Below are positions 7,754 to 16,618 of a stretch of 64,000 nucleotides of DNA, one piece after another (the stretch's first letter is position 1; each line of letters starts with the position of its first letter). Below the pieces are notes generated by a model that worked only from the letters and a program-made list of their open reading frames with translations, had not been told where the DNA came from and ran no database searches. This DNA is from Streptomyces sp. NRRL F-525 (GTDB lineage: Bacteria; Actinomycetota; Actinomycetes; Streptomycetales; Streptomycetaceae): positions 62,001 through 126,000 of the forward strand of contig NZ_JNXE01000002.1 of the NCBI RefSeq assembly GCF_000716605.1, read 5' to 3'. Both the position numbers and the translations under genes were made by a program.

Positions 7754-10129
7754 ATGAGACCGGTCTACCCGTTCGACGATGCCGCGACGGCGCGGGTTGT
7801 CATCGACGACGCGGGCATTCTGGTGGAGTGGAACGACGGGGCCAGGCGGCTCCTCGGCCACACCGCGGACGAGGTCGTGGGCCGCCCGGCCGTGCGGTTG
7901 CTGGCCGGCGGTGCCGAGGCGCTGCCCGGGATCACGGGTGCCCGCTGGGACGGCACGGTCTCGTTGCGCCACCGAGACGGGCGGGCCGTGCCGGTGTGGC
8001 TGCTGGCCCACCACCGGCGGCCCCGGGACGGCGGGCCCGGCGACTGGCTCGTCGTGACGCCCCTGGAGGGCGGCGGTCCCCGCACCTCCGAGGACCCGCT
8101 GGCGACCGCGGCGCTGACCCAGTCGCCGTGTGCCATCGCGGTCTACGACGAGCGGCTGCGGCTGAGCCGGGTCAACGACGCGATGGCCGAGGTGATCGGT
8201 CTGCCCGAGGAGCGCATCCAGGGGCTGCGGATCACCGAGATCGGCGGAAAGACGCAGAGTTCGGAGCTGGAGCAGTACATGCTGCGCGTGCTCACCTCCG
8301 GCACCGCCGAGGACTTCCAGATCTACATGCGCACCGGCGGCGAGGACACCGCGCACGCGTGGCTGGCCCGGATGGCGCCGATCACGGACGCCGAGGGCCG
8401 GGTGCGGGGCGTGTGTCTGGCCGCGCACGACTTCACCGAGAACTACCTGTCGCGGGAGCGCCTGCAGCTCGTCAACGAGGCGAGCGTCCGTATCGGCACC
8501 ACCCTCGACGTCACCCGTACGGCCCAAGAGCTCGCGGACGTCTGTGTGCCGGCCCTCGCCGACTTCGTCAGCATCGACCTGCTGGACCCGCACGAGCACG
8601 GCGGCGAGCCCCCGGCGGCGATCACCGCGCCGATCCGGCTGCGCCGCGCCGCGCACCAGTCGGTGCAGCAGGGCAGCCCCGAGGCCGTCGCCAAACCGGG
8701 CCAGCTGAACGTGTACCCGGAGCAGTCCCCGCAGGCCGACGCGCTGGTCGCGGGCCGCACGCTCGTCGCCTCGGGCCGGGCCCTGGAGCTCTGGCTCGCC
8801 TGGGACAGGACCCGCACCAAGCGCGTCGAGGAGTACGGCATCCACTCCTCGATGGCCGTCCCGATCCAGGCCCGCGGGGTCACCCTCGGCGTGGCGGTCC
8901 TCACCCGGTACCGGCGCCTCGACCCGTTCGCCGACGACGACGTCCTGCTCGCCGAGGAGGTCACGGCCCGCGCCGCCGTCTGCATCGACAACGCCCGCCG
9001 CTTCTCCCGCGAACGCGAGACCGCGCTGGCCCTCCAGCGCAGCCTGCTCCCCCGCAAACTGCCGCGCACGGCAGCCCTGGAAGCGGCCTCGCGCTATCTG
9101 CCGGCGGCGCGTGCCGGGGTCGGCGGCGACTGGTTCGACGTGATCCCGCTGTCCGGGATGCGGGTCGCCATGGTCGTCGGGGACGTCGTCGGCCACGGCA
9201 TCCAGGCCTCCGCGACCATGGGCCGGCTGCGCACGGCAGTCCGCACCCTCGCCGACATCGACCTGGCCCCCGACGAACTGCTGACCCACCTCGACGACCT
9301 CGTCGTACGGCTGTCCGCGGAGGCCGGCGGCGAGGGCAGCCCGGGCGAGGTCGGCGCGACCTGCCTGTACGCGGTGTACGACCCGGTGTCCCGCCGCTGC
9401 ACGCTGGCCCGTGCCGGGCATCCGCCGCCGGTCATGATCCGGCCCGGCGGTCCGCCCGAGCCCGTCGACCTGCCCGCGGGACCGCCGCTGGGCCTGGGCG
9501 GGCTGCCCTTCGAGTCGGCCGAGTTCGAGCTGCCCGAGGGCACCGTGCTCGCGCTGTACACCGACGGGCTGGTCGAGAGCCGGGAGCGGGACCTCGACGA
9601 CAGTCAACGGCTGCTGTTCGACGCCCTGTACGCCCCCTCGGACTCCCTGGACGAGACCTGCGACCGGATCCTGCACGCCGTGCTGCCGCCGGGCGGCGCG
9701 GCCGACGACGTGGCGCTGCTGCTGGCCCGTACGCAGGGGCTGCCCGCCGAGCAGGTCTCGACCTGGGACATCCCGGCCGACCCGTCACTCGTCGCCCCGA
9801 TCCGCAAGCAGGTCGTCGAGCAGCTCGACCAGTGGAACCTGAGCGAGGCCGGGTTCACGGCCGAGCTGGTGGTCAGCGAACTGGTCACCAACGCGATCCG
9901 CTACGGCGCGCACCCCATCCGGCTCCGGCTGATCCATGACGCGACCACGCTGATCTGCGAGGTCTCCGACACCAACCACACGGCTCCGCACCTGCGCCGC
10001 GCCAAGACCTGGGACGAGGGCGGGCGCGGCCTGCTGCTGGTCGCGCAGCTCACCCAGCGCTGGGGCAGCCGGCACACGGCGGACGGCAAGACGATCTGGG
10101 CGGAGCTTTCGCTCTTCGACGAGGTCTGA
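7754..10129 (+). CDS. PAS-PAS-GAF-PP2C(SpoIIE)-ATPase regulatory phosphatase
   Basis: 791 aa cytoplasmic regulator. Order: PAS (about 13-110), PAS (125-230), GAF (240-430), SpoIIE-type PP2C phosphatase (445-640) and a C-terminal RsbW-like histidine-kinase-type ATPase (665-785). The phosphatase metal motifs are visible in GGDWFDV near residue 457, VGDVVGHG near 477 and LYTDGLVES near 602. The ATPase has the N box ELVVSELVTNAIRYG near 704 and a GGRGLLL motif near 756. Such proteins dephosphorylate STAS anti-anti-sigma factors and may rephosphorylate them, linking small-molecule or light/redox sensing to sigma factor release. I chose ATG 7754, which has GGAG eight bases upstream; an in-frame GTG at 7709 is possible. 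The closest STAS gene here is at 52736. Confidence 0.92.
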   Translation: MRPVYPFDDAATARVVIDDAGILVEWNDGARRLLGHTADEVVGRPAVRLLAGGAEALPGITGARWDGTVSLRHRDGRAVPVWLLAHHRRPRDGGPGDWLVVTPLEGGGPRTSEDPLATAALTQSPCAIAVYDERLRLSRVNDAMAEVIGLPEERIQGLRITEIGGKTQSSELEQYMLRVLTSGTAEDFQIYMRTGGEDTAHAWLARMAPITDAEGRVRGVCLAAHDFTENYLSRERLQLVNEASVRIGTTLDVTRTAQELADVCVPALADFVSIDLLDPHEHGGEPPAAITAPIRLRRAAHQSVQQGSPEAVAKPGQLNVYPEQSPQADALVAGRTLVASGRALELWLAWDRTRTKRVEEYGIHSSMAVPIQARGVTLGVAVLTRYRRLDPFADDDVLLAEEVTARAAVCIDNARRFSRERETALALQRSLLPRKLPRTAALEAASRYLPAARAGVGGDWFDVIPLSGMRVAMVVGDVVGHGIQASATMGRLRTAVRTLADIDLAPDELLTHLDDLVVRLSAEAGGEGSPGEVGATCLYAVYDPVSRRCTLARAGHPPPVMIRPGGPPEPVDLPAGPPLGLGGLPFESAEFELPEGTVLALYTDGLVESRERDLDDSQRLLFDALYAPSDSLDETCDRILHAVLPPGGAADDVALLLARTQGLPAEQVSTWDIPADPSLVAPIRKQVVEQLDQWNLSEAGFTAELVVSELVTNAIRYGAHPIRLRLIHDATTLICEVSDTNHTAPHLRRAKTWDEGGRGLLLVAQLTQRWGSRHTADGKTIWAELSLFDEV

Positions 10130-10135
10130 GCCGTA

Positions 10136-10696
10136 TCAGGAGAGTTCGGTCAGCCAGGGCCTGACCTGGCGGCGGGCCTCGTGCAGCCGGGACTTGAGGG
10201 TGCCGAGCGGGATGCCGAGGCGATCGGCGATGTCGGCGTACTCCAGGTTGCAGATGTCCCGGTAGACCAGCGGCTCGACGAGGTGCGGCTGCTCCCGCTC
10301 CAGGCGCTCCAGCGCCTCCAGGAGGTCGATCTTCGATCCGGCGATCACGCTCGTGGTGCGCGGATCGACGTGCTGTGACACGTCGATCTCGGCGGGCTGC
10401 TCGGCGGCCCGCCGCTTCAGCTCGCGGTACTTCTGCCGGGCGCCGTTGGCGACCACCGTGTAGAGCCAGGTGCTGAAGAGGCTGCGGCCCTCGAACGTGC
10501 CGATCTTCCGGGCGACCTGCATCAGTACGTCCTGGGCCGCTTCCTCGGCGTCCTCACGGCACGGAAGGAAGCGCCCGCACCGCCTGAGGACCTCGGGTCC
10601 GATCGTCCGCAGCAGTTCGTCCAGGGCACCCGGGTCACCGGCCGCGGCCCGCCGCGCCAGTTCCTCGGTCCGCGCCTTGTCCTGCACTGGATCCAC
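10136..10696 (-). CDS. ECF-type RNA polymerase sigma factor
   Basis: 186 aa. Region 2 is seen around residues 20-85 (RCGRFLPCREDAEEAAQDVL, then FSTWLYTVVANGARQ) and region 4 around 125-180 (REQPHLVEPLVYRDICNLEY and IADRLGIPLGTLKSRLHEAR, the helix-turn-helix). No C-terminal extension and no adjacent anti-sigma gene. The GTG at 10696 is preceded by GGCGGAGGA, a strong SD; the frame remains open upstream to 10735 but without SD. It is divergent from the Ser/Thr kinase gene with only 37 bases between the starts and convergent with the SpoIIE-type gene, six bases apart. The kinase may act on this sigma factor or its regulator, an inference from position alone. Confidence 0.9.
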   Translation of the reverse strand: MDPVQDKARTEELARRAAAGDPGALDELLRTIGPEVLRRCGRFLPCREDAEEAAQDVLMQVARKIGTFEGRSLFSTWLYTVVANGARQKYRELKRRAAEQPAEIDVSQHVDPRTTSVIAGSKIDLLEALERLEREQPHLVEPLVYRDICNLEYADIADRLGIPLGTLKSRLHEARRQVRPWLTELS

Positions 10697-10733
10697 TCCT
10701 CCGCCTCGGTCTACGAGCAGGCATGATAGTCGC

Positions 10734-12116
10734 ATGCACTTCGTCGAACAGATCGGCCGCTACAGACTCGAACGCCGCCTGGGCACCGGCGCGTTCGGCA
10801 CGGTCTGGCTCGCGCACGACGACGTGCTCGAGGCCCCGGTGGCCGTGAAGGTCCTCGCCGACAACTGGGCGCACCGCCTCGACATCGTCGACCGCTTCCT
10901 CTCCGAGGCCCGCCTGCTGCGCCGGGCCGACTCGAACCGGGTGGTGCAGGTCTACGACATCGGTGAGCTGCCCGACGGGCGGCCGTACTTCGTCATGGAG
11001 TACGCCGACGGCGGCACCCTCGCCGATCTGCTCACGTCGGGTCCGCTGCCCGTCCCCGAGGCGCTGCGGCTGACCGCGCTGGCCGCCCGGGGCGCCGCCG
11101 CGCTGCACAAGGCGGGCATCGTCCACCGGGACATCAAGCCGACGAACGTGCTGCTGCGCAGCGCCCCGGACGGCAGCTACCGCGTCCTGCTCGCCGACCT
11201 GGGCCTGGCCAAGAGCCTGGCGCAGGGGTCGGGCCTCACCCTGGCCGCCGGTTCCGCGGGCTATCAGCCGCCGGAGCAGGCACAGCCCGGGTACGGCATC
11301 GACGAGCGTGCCGACGTGTACAGCCTGGGCGCGGTCGGCTACGAACTGCTCACCGGCACGGTCCCGGGGGCACCAGGACAGGTCGTACGCCCGGACCGGC
11401 TGCGCCCGGACGTGTCCCCCGAGCTCCAGCGGGCCCTGCTCCGCGCGCTGGAACCGGACCGGGAGAAGCGCTGGCCGACGGCGCGGGAGTTCGCGGAGGA
11501 GCTGGAGCGGCTGGCCGCCGAGGCCGCCCCCACGCGCAAGCAGCGCAGGCCGCACAGCCGGCACCGGGGGGTCGCGCTGATGGCGGGGCTGTTCGTCGTG
11601 GTGGCCGCCGGGGCGGGCGCCGCGGTGCTGAACTTCCCTTTTTCGTCCGGGAGTTCAGATCTTCGGGTCAAGGACAGCACCGGCCGGATCGTGGCCGAGG
11701 TGCCCAACGCGTGGGGCCGTCAGCTGCGCGACTCGGGCTGGAATCCGAAGGCGCTCGGGCTGCAGTCCGGGCAGGAGCCGGGGCTGGCCGTCGCCGACGA
11801 CCTGTCGAAGTGGCCGGACCTGTCGGCGGACGTGAACGGCGTGTTCATCGGCCTGAGCGAGCACGGCAGCGTGAGCACCGAGGTGGACGCCATCGCCCAC
11901 TCCGGCTGTCACTACGACGGCAGCCACGCCTATTCGAGCGCGACCTGGCGCGGCACGACCCGCACCTGGAGCGACTGCTCGGGCGGCACGGGCACCCTCT
12001 CGGAGACCGCGCTGCGCATGGTCGGCGGCGCCGCGCAGCCCCAGGTGTACGTCCAGATCCGGCAGCACAGCGGCGACGCGACCGCACGCATACTCCGGTC
12101 GCTGCGGGTCACCTGA
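10734..12116 (+). CDS. transmembrane Ser/Thr protein kinase
   Basis: 460 aa. Hanks-type kinase domain at about 10-265: glycine loop GTGAFGTV (17-24), catalytic Lys39 in VAVKV, catalytic loop HRDIKPTN (131-138) and Mg-binding DLG (155-157) in place of the usual DFG. The activation loop carries AAGSAGYQPPEQ. One transmembrane helix follows at about 280-302. The outer part (about 305-460) has no PASTA repeats and contains two Cys residues (HSGCHYDG and WSDCSGG) that could form a disulfide; I do not recognise this sensor domain. The start ATG lacks a clear SD. It is divergent from the ECF sigma factor gene and followed by a secreted DUF4232 lipoprotein gene. Confidence 0.93.
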   Translation: MHFVEQIGRYRLERRLGTGAFGTVWLAHDDVLEAPVAVKVLADNWAHRLDIVDRFLSEARLLRRADSNRVVQVYDIGELPDGRPYFVMEYADGGTLADLLTSGPLPVPEALRLTALAARGAAALHKAGIVHRDIKPTNVLLRSAPDGSYRVLLADLGLAKSLAQGSGLTLAAGSAGYQPPEQAQPGYGIDERADVYSLGAVGYELLTGTVPGAPGQVVRPDRLRPDVSPELQRALLRALEPDREKRWPTAREFAEELERLAAEAAPTRKQRRPHSRHRGVALMAGLFVVVAAGAGAAVLNFPFSSGSSDLRVKDSTGRIVAEVPNAWGRQLRDSGWNPKALGLQSGQEPGLAVADDLSKWPDLSADVNGVFIGLSEHGSVSTEVDAIAHSGCHYDGSHAYSSATWRGTTRTWSDCSGGTGTLSETALRMVGGAAQPQVYVQIRQHSGDATARILRSLRVT

Positions 12117-12251
12117 TCAGGGTCGGAATGGCTGTCGGCATCACTGTCTGAAAAAATCCGGTGATCCCGCGAACCTTTCGACGCGCACCCGCATCGGACC
12201 CTTGTGACAGCGCGCGAGGCGCTGTGCGGTGAACTTCCAGGAGTGTTGAAG

Positions 12252-12974
12252 ATGGCGAACACGTCTCAGTCCCTGCGCCGGGCGGCCCTGCTCGTGAGCG
12301 CCGTGGCCGTACTGGGCCTGACGACGGCCTGTGGCGACGGCAGCGGCACGGTGAGCAGCCCGCAGACCCAGTCGGGTACGGCCGCTCCCGCGGGCGGTGA
12401 TTCCTCGGCCGACGGGTCCGGCACGCCGGCCTCCACGTCGAGCGGCACCAGCACCGCCACCGGCTCGGACCCCGCCTCGTCGGGTTCCTCCACCTCGGCC
12501 TCCGGCTCCGGCGGCACCGGCGGCACGAGCACCAACACCGGCACCGCGAGCAGCAGCCGGTGCCACACCTCCGAGCTGAAGGCGAAGGTCGGCGGCAACG
12601 ACCCGGGCGCCGGGCAGGAGAACTTCCCGATCGTCCTCACCAACGCGTCCGGCCGTACCTGCACGGTCCGCGGCTATCCCGGCGCCGCGTTCCTGAACGC
12701 GTCCGGCACCCAGCTGGGCGACGACCCGCAGCGCGAGACCGGCAGCACCGCCACCACGGTCACGCTGAAGCCGGGGCAGAGCGCCTGGGCGGGCCTGACC
12801 TTCTCCAACCCGGAGATCAGCGGAGCGAAGACGGCGACCCCCAGCTGGCTGGCGGTGACCCCGCCCGACGAGCAGGACGCGCTGCACGTGAAGTGGACGA
12901 ACGGAGCGGTGCCTGTGTCGGGCAACTCGTCCTCGGTGCGTCTGACGGTGTTCAGCGCGGGTACGGGTTCCTGA
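12252..12974 (+). CDS. DUF4232 lipoprotein
   Basis: 240 aa exported lipoprotein. Signal RRAALLVSAVAVLGLTTAC ends in the lipobox LTTAC, giving a lipidated Cys at about residue 27. A Ser/Thr/Gly-rich linker (about 30-100) leads to a DUF4232 domain (105-240) with the conserved ENFPIVLTNASGRTCTVRGYPG stretch and two Cys likely to pair. The ATG has GGAG about nine bases upstream; an earlier in-frame start at 12204 would destroy the signal peptide layout. DUF4232 proteins are abundant in Streptomyces and of unknown function; an envelope binding role is a guess. It lies 135 bases after the kinase gene on the same strand. Confidence 0.87.
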   Translation: MANTSQSLRRAALLVSAVAVLGLTTACGDGSGTVSSPQTQSGTAAPAGGDSSADGSGTPASTSSGTSTATGSDPASSGSSTSASGSGGTGGTSTNTGTASSSRCHTSELKAKVGGNDPGAGQENFPIVLTNASGRTCTVRGYPGAAFLNASGTQLGDDPQRETGSTATTVTLKPGQSAWAGLTFSNPEISGAKTATPSWLAVTPPDEQDALHVKWTNGAVPVSGNSSSVRLTVFSAGTGS

Positions 12975-13044
12975 TCACGGGTTGCGCGCCGCGGCCTGGT
13001 TACATGGGGCGGGCACCACGTCCCGCGTCCCGGAGGACCGTCCC

Positions 13045-14295
13045 CTGAACACCCCGCTCGCCGAAACCCTGTCCGTCGTCCTGCTCGTCGCCGTCCTCGT
13101 GTGGGCCGTCGTCCGTCCCTTCGGGTGGCCGGAGGCGGTGATGGCGGTCCCGGCCGCCGGGATCGCCGTGGCCACCGGGGCGATCTCGCTCGACCACGCG
13201 CGGGCGGAGGCCGAGCAGCTCGGACCGGTGGTCGGGTTCCTCGCGGCGGTGCTCGTGCTCGCCCACTTCTGCGATGTGGAGGGCCTGTTCCGGGCCTGCG
13301 GGGCGTGGATGGCGGAGTGGGCGAAAGGCAGTCCGAGCCGGCTGCTGACGGCGGTGTTCGCGCTGGCCTCGCTGATCACGGCCGTGCTGAGCCTGGACGC
13401 CACCATCGTGCTGCTGACGCCGGTCGTGTTCGCGACGGCGTCCCGGATGGGTGTCCGTCCGAAGCCGCACGTCTACGCCTGCACGCACCTCTCGAACACC
13501 GCCTCGCTGCTCCTGCCGGTCTCCAATCTCACGAACCTCCTCGCGTTCGCGGCGAGCGGCCTGAGCTTCACCCGCTTCGCCGGGCTGATGGTGCTGCCCT
13601 GGCTGGTCGCGATCGGCGCCGAGTACCTGGTGTTCCGGCGCTTCTTCGCCCGCGACCTCGCGGCGGCCGCGCCCTCGCCGACCTCCGGCGACAAGCCCGA
13701 GCTGCCGGTGTTCGCGCTGGCGACCGTCGCCTGCACCCTCGCCGGGTTCGTGCTGACCTCCGCGATCGGCATCGACCCGGCGTGGGCCGCGCTGGCGGGC
13801 GCGCTCGTCCTCGCCGGCCGGGCGCTGCTACGGCGGCAGGCGACCCCGCTGACGGTCGTGCGGGCGGCCGCGCCGTCCTTCCTGGCGTTCGTGCTGGCGC
13901 TCGGGATCGTGGTGCGGGCCGTGGTGGACAACGGGCTCTCCGACGCGCTCGGGCACCTCCTGCCCGGCGGCACCGGCATCGCGGCCCTGCTCGGGATCGC
14001 CGCGCTGGCCGCCGTACTCGCGAACCTCATCAACAACCTGCCGGCGGTCCTGGTCCTGCTGCCGCTGACCGCGCAGTCCGGGCCCGGGGCCGTGCTCGCC
14101 GTGCTGCTCGGGGTGAACATCGGACCGAACCTGACCTACGCCGGGTCGCTCGCGACGCTGCTGTGGCGGCGGATCGTGCATCAGCACGAACACGGCGTGG
14201 ATCTCAAGGAGTTCACGAAGCTGGGGCTGCTCGCCGTGCCGTCCGCGCTCGTCCCGGCGGTGCTGGCACTGTGGGTGTCGCTCCAGGTTCTCTGA
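13045..14295 (+). CDS. ArsB/SLC13-like permease
   Basis: About 416 aa with ten or more hydrophobic helices. The pattern of two half-repeats with ALASLITAVLSLDATIVLLTPVV in the first and LAAVLANLINNLPAVLVLLPL in the second (the NNLPA hairpin) is that of the ArsB/NhaD ion transporter superfamily. It may export arsenite or carry another anion or organic acid; no arsR, arsC or other ars gene is nearby, so arsenic specificity is unproven. The start is uncertain: GGAGGA at 13032-13037 is correctly spaced for a CTG at 13045, whereas the frame is open back to a TTG at 12982 without SD. It is followed 16 bases later by a USP-like gene. Confidence 0.82.
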   Translation: MNTPLAETLSVVLLVAVLVWAVVRPFGWPEAVMAVPAAGIAVATGAISLDHARAEAEQLGPVVGFLAAVLVLAHFCDVEGLFRACGAWMAEWAKGSPSRLLTAVFALASLITAVLSLDATIVLLTPVVFATASRMGVRPKPHVYACTHLSNTASLLLPVSNLTNLLAFAASGLSFTRFAGLMVLPWLVAIGAEYLVFRRFFARDLAAAAPSPTSGDKPELPVFALATVACTLAGFVLTSAIGIDPAWAALAGALVLAGRALLRRQATPLTVVRAAAPSFLAFVLALGIVVRAVVDNGLSDALGHLLPGGTGIAALLGIAALAAVLANLINNLPAVLVLLPLTAQSGPGAVLAVLLGVNIGPNLTYAGSLATLLWRRIVHQHEHGVDLKEFTKLGLLAVPSALVPAVLALWVSLQVL

Positions 14296-14311
14296 CACCG
14301 AGGGAGGCCGA

Positions 14312-14803
14312 ATGCGTGTGATCGCCTGGCTGGTCGAGGGCACCTGGCCCGCCTGCGTGGACGCCGTACGGACGCATGCGCCGGAGGCGGACGAGGTGGT
14401 GCTGCTGCATGTGAGCGGGCCGGACGTGCCCGGGGTCGCGCACGGCGCGTTCGCCGGGCTGCTCGGCCGGGGTGGTCCGCGGCGTGATCCCGGGACCCGG
14501 CTGGAGGATCTCGGCAGTACGTCGGCGGCGGAGCTGCTGGAGGCCGCGGCCGAGCGGCTCGGGCGGCCGTGCACCCGGATGGAGCGGGCCGGGCGTGTGG
14601 AGCGCGAGGTGGTGGCCGCCGCCGGGGACGCCGATCTGCTGGTGCTGGCCCGTGACGGCGACCGGGCCCGGCTCGGCCCGCACAGTCTCGGGCCCGCCGT
14701 ACGGTTCGCCGTCGATCACGCGCCCTGTCCGGTGCTGCTGGTGTGGCCGGAGGCGGCGCCGGGCATCGCGACCCTGCCGCCGCCACCTCCACCGCACCAC
14801 TGA
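14312..14803 (+). CDS. universal stress protein (UspA)-like protein
   Basis: 163 aa single UspA-type alpha/beta domain. It starts MRVIAWLVEGTWPACVDAV, has ADEVVLLHVSG as the second strand, and ends with DADLLVLARDGD followed by LGPHSLGPAVRFAVDHAPCPVLLVWP, matching the usual G-2x-G-9x-G(S/T) and CPVLLV segment, though the ATP-binding glycine pattern is only partly kept. A proline/histidine tail (PPPPPPHH) is unusual. The ATG follows GAGGGAGGCCGA. The 16-base gap to the permease gene suggests one transcript, in which this protein could regulate the permease, as SLC13-type carriers are sometimes paired or fused with Usp domains. It is convergent with the lectin-type gene, three bases apart. Confidence 0.75.
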   Translation: MRVIAWLVEGTWPACVDAVRTHAPEADEVVLLHVSGPDVPGVAHGAFAGLLGRGGPRRDPGTRLEDLGSTSAAELLEAAAERLGRPCTRMERAGRVEREVVAAAGDADLLVLARDGDRARLGPHSLGPAVRFAVDHAPCPVLLVWPEAAPGIATLPPPPPPHH

Positions 14804-14806
14804 GGT

Positions 14807-16618
14807 TCAGCGGCCGCCGTGGTAGCCGCCGCCGTAACCGCCACCGCCGTAACCGCCGCCACCCCAGCCACCGCCGCCCTGACCGTTCCCCTCGCAGTAC
14901 GACGGGTAGTAGTCGCAGTAGTCCATGGTCGGGGCCGCCGTCGTCGGCGTGGACTGCGGGGTCGACGCGCTCGGCGTCGGAGTGGGCGTGGCCGTCGGGG
15001 TCTTCGAGGGCGTCGGGGCGGCCTTCTTCGTCGTCGGGGTCGGCGAACCGGTGCTGTCGGTGTCCCAGTTGACGACCTGCATCTGCGGGTCGGCCTTCGA
15101 GGTGTCGAAGACCCAGCGCTGCGCCGAGCCGTCCGCCCGGTTCTTCAGGACGAGCGCGCCGCCGCCGTCGGTGGACGCGGGGGTCAGTGCCAGGTCCTGG
15201 TTCCAGCGCGGTACGAGGATGCCCTGGAGCGTGAAGTCGTAGCGGATGTTCTTCGCGGTCGCCGAGGACGTGCTGGTGCAGGGGGCGAGCTGTACCTCGA
15301 AGGCGAGGTGCGAGTCGAGGCAGAGGCCGGGGTCGGCGGTGCTGCGCAGCCGGCCGTCCGTCTCGTACGACCACTGCTGGCCGGCCGCCGAGGAGCAGGT
15401 CTGCAGTTCGGCCTCGTTGCCCTTGAGGGGCTTGTTGCCGGCGACTCCGATGCACAGGCCGGACTCGACGTTGTGCAGCCGGCCGCTGAGCGTGCCCTGG
15501 GTGGTGTCGTTCTTGCTGGCCCAGGAGGGGTCGGCGGATTCCTTGCCCGCGCCGGAGGCGCCGGCGGCCTGGTTCTCCGTGGTGGTCTTGTCGCCGCCGG
15601 AGCCGCCGATGGACCACAGGACGAGCGGGAGGACGACCAGTCCGCTCACGGTCAGTACGGCCACGGCGAGGTTGCGGCGGCGGACGCGCCGGGCCGCCTT
15701 GTGGGCCGATCTGAGTTCGCCGCGCCGCGGGCCGGGGTGCACCGCGAGTTCGGTCGAGGCGGACGACACCTCGGCGGGCAGCGCGCGGCTGCCGGCCCTG
15801 ACCTCCAGGTAGGCCCGCGCGCCCCAGCCGAGCACCGCTTCGGCCAGCGCGATGCCGAGACCGGCGTTGAACTGGTTCAACTGGTCGGCGGTGTACCGGC
15901 AGTGCTTGCAGACGCTGAGGTGCATGGCGAGGTCCGGGTCGACCTCCGCGCCGCCGCGCCGGAAGGTGACGTCCAGCAGCCGGATGTAGCGCATGCACTC
16001 GTCGTCCTGGGCGAGTTCGCGGTGGACCTGGAGGCACTCCTCGCGCAACCGGCCGCGGGCACGGCCGAGTTCGACGTCGGCGCCCTCTTCGTCGAGGCCC
16101 AGCAGTCCGGCGGGTATCGAGAAGGGTTCGGACTCGACCTCGATGTGCCAGAGCAGGGTGCGGGCCGACTGGTTCAGCCGCTGGAACGCCCGGGAGAGCA
16201 GGCGCCGTTCGGGCACGGGCAGCATCCGGGCCGCGCCGCGGTCGCCGTCGCCGCTCGCCCAGCGCAGATCGGGGTGGAGCATTTCCTGCCGGTGGTCGGC
16301 GACCCATTCCGCGGCGATACGGCGGACGGTGACCAGCACCTGGGGGCGCCAGGCCGCGGTCGGTCCCGACTGCCGCAGGGATTCCCCGAAGAGCCGGGTG
16401 AAAGCTGCCGTGGTGAGCATTCCGGCGTGGTGCGGTCCGTCGGTGCACAGCCGCGCATAGGCGAAGGCCGCTTCCCAGTGCCGGTCCAGCAGTTCGCCGA
16501 CGGGTTGCAGCGCGGGCGTCGTCCCCGTCCACTTCTTCAGCTCGGCGCTGAGCTGCTCGTCGGTCACTTCGAAGTGGTGAGCGGAAGTCGGGGAATTCGA
16601 GGGACCTGCGTCCTTCAC
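14807..16618 (-). CDS. sigma-like / zinc-finger / transmembrane / ricin-lectin fusion protein
   Basis: 603 aa. The cytoplasmic part resembles an ECF sigma factor: a region-2-like helix set (about 45-110) and a region-4-like segment (about 145-200, LNQSARTLLWHIEVESEPFS). A zinc-finger-like HLSVCKHC follows near residue 235, as in membrane anti-sigma factors. One transmembrane helix is at about 318-338. Outside is a beta-trefoil, ricin-type domain (about 375-515), a Pro/Thr linker and a glycine/tyrosine-rich tail of GGGGYGGGG repeats. Both halves on one chain suggest a surface sugar sensor whose sigma-like domain is degenerate or held at the membrane. The ATG has GGAGGAATGCAGCC upstream. I infer sensing; no ligand can be named. 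Confidence 0.8.
   Translation of the reverse strand: MKDAGPSNSPTSAHHFEVTDEQLSAELKKWTGTTPALQPVGELLDRHWEAAFAYARLCTDGPHHAGMLTTAAFTRLFGESLRQSGPTAAWRPQVLVTVRRIAAEWVADHRQEMLHPDLRWASGDGDRGAARMLPVPERRLLSRAFQRLNQSARTLLWHIEVESEPFSIPAGLLGLDEEGADVELGRARGRLREECLQVHRELAQDDECMRYIRLLDVTFRRGGAEVDPDLAMHLSVCKHCRYTADQLNQFNAGLGIALAEAVLGWGARAYLEVRAGSRALPAEVSSASTELAVHPGPRRGELRSAHKAARRVRRRNLAVAVLTVSGLVVLPLVLWSIGGSGGDKTTTENQAAGASGAGKESADPSWASKNDTTQGTLSGRLHNVESGLCIGVAGNKPLKGNEAELQTCSSAAGQQWSYETDGRLRSTADPGLCLDSHLAFEVQLAPCTSTSSATAKNIRYDFTLQGILVPRWNQDLALTPASTDGGGALVLKNRADGSAQRWVFDTSKADPQMQVVNWDTDSTGSPTPTTKKAAPTPSKTPTATPTPTPSASTPQSTPTTAAPTMDYCDYYPSYCEGNGQGGGGWGGGGYGGGGYGGGYHGGR

Noticed and set aside
6983..9676. Long leftward open frame of about 900 codons antisense to the SpoIIE-type gene
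   Set aside because: High GC makes such shadows common. It contradicts two well-supported genes and has no family motif.
13045..14295. Arsenical resistance permease
   Set aside because: The fold fits ArsB/SLC13, but no ars regulator or reductase is present, so the substrate is left open.
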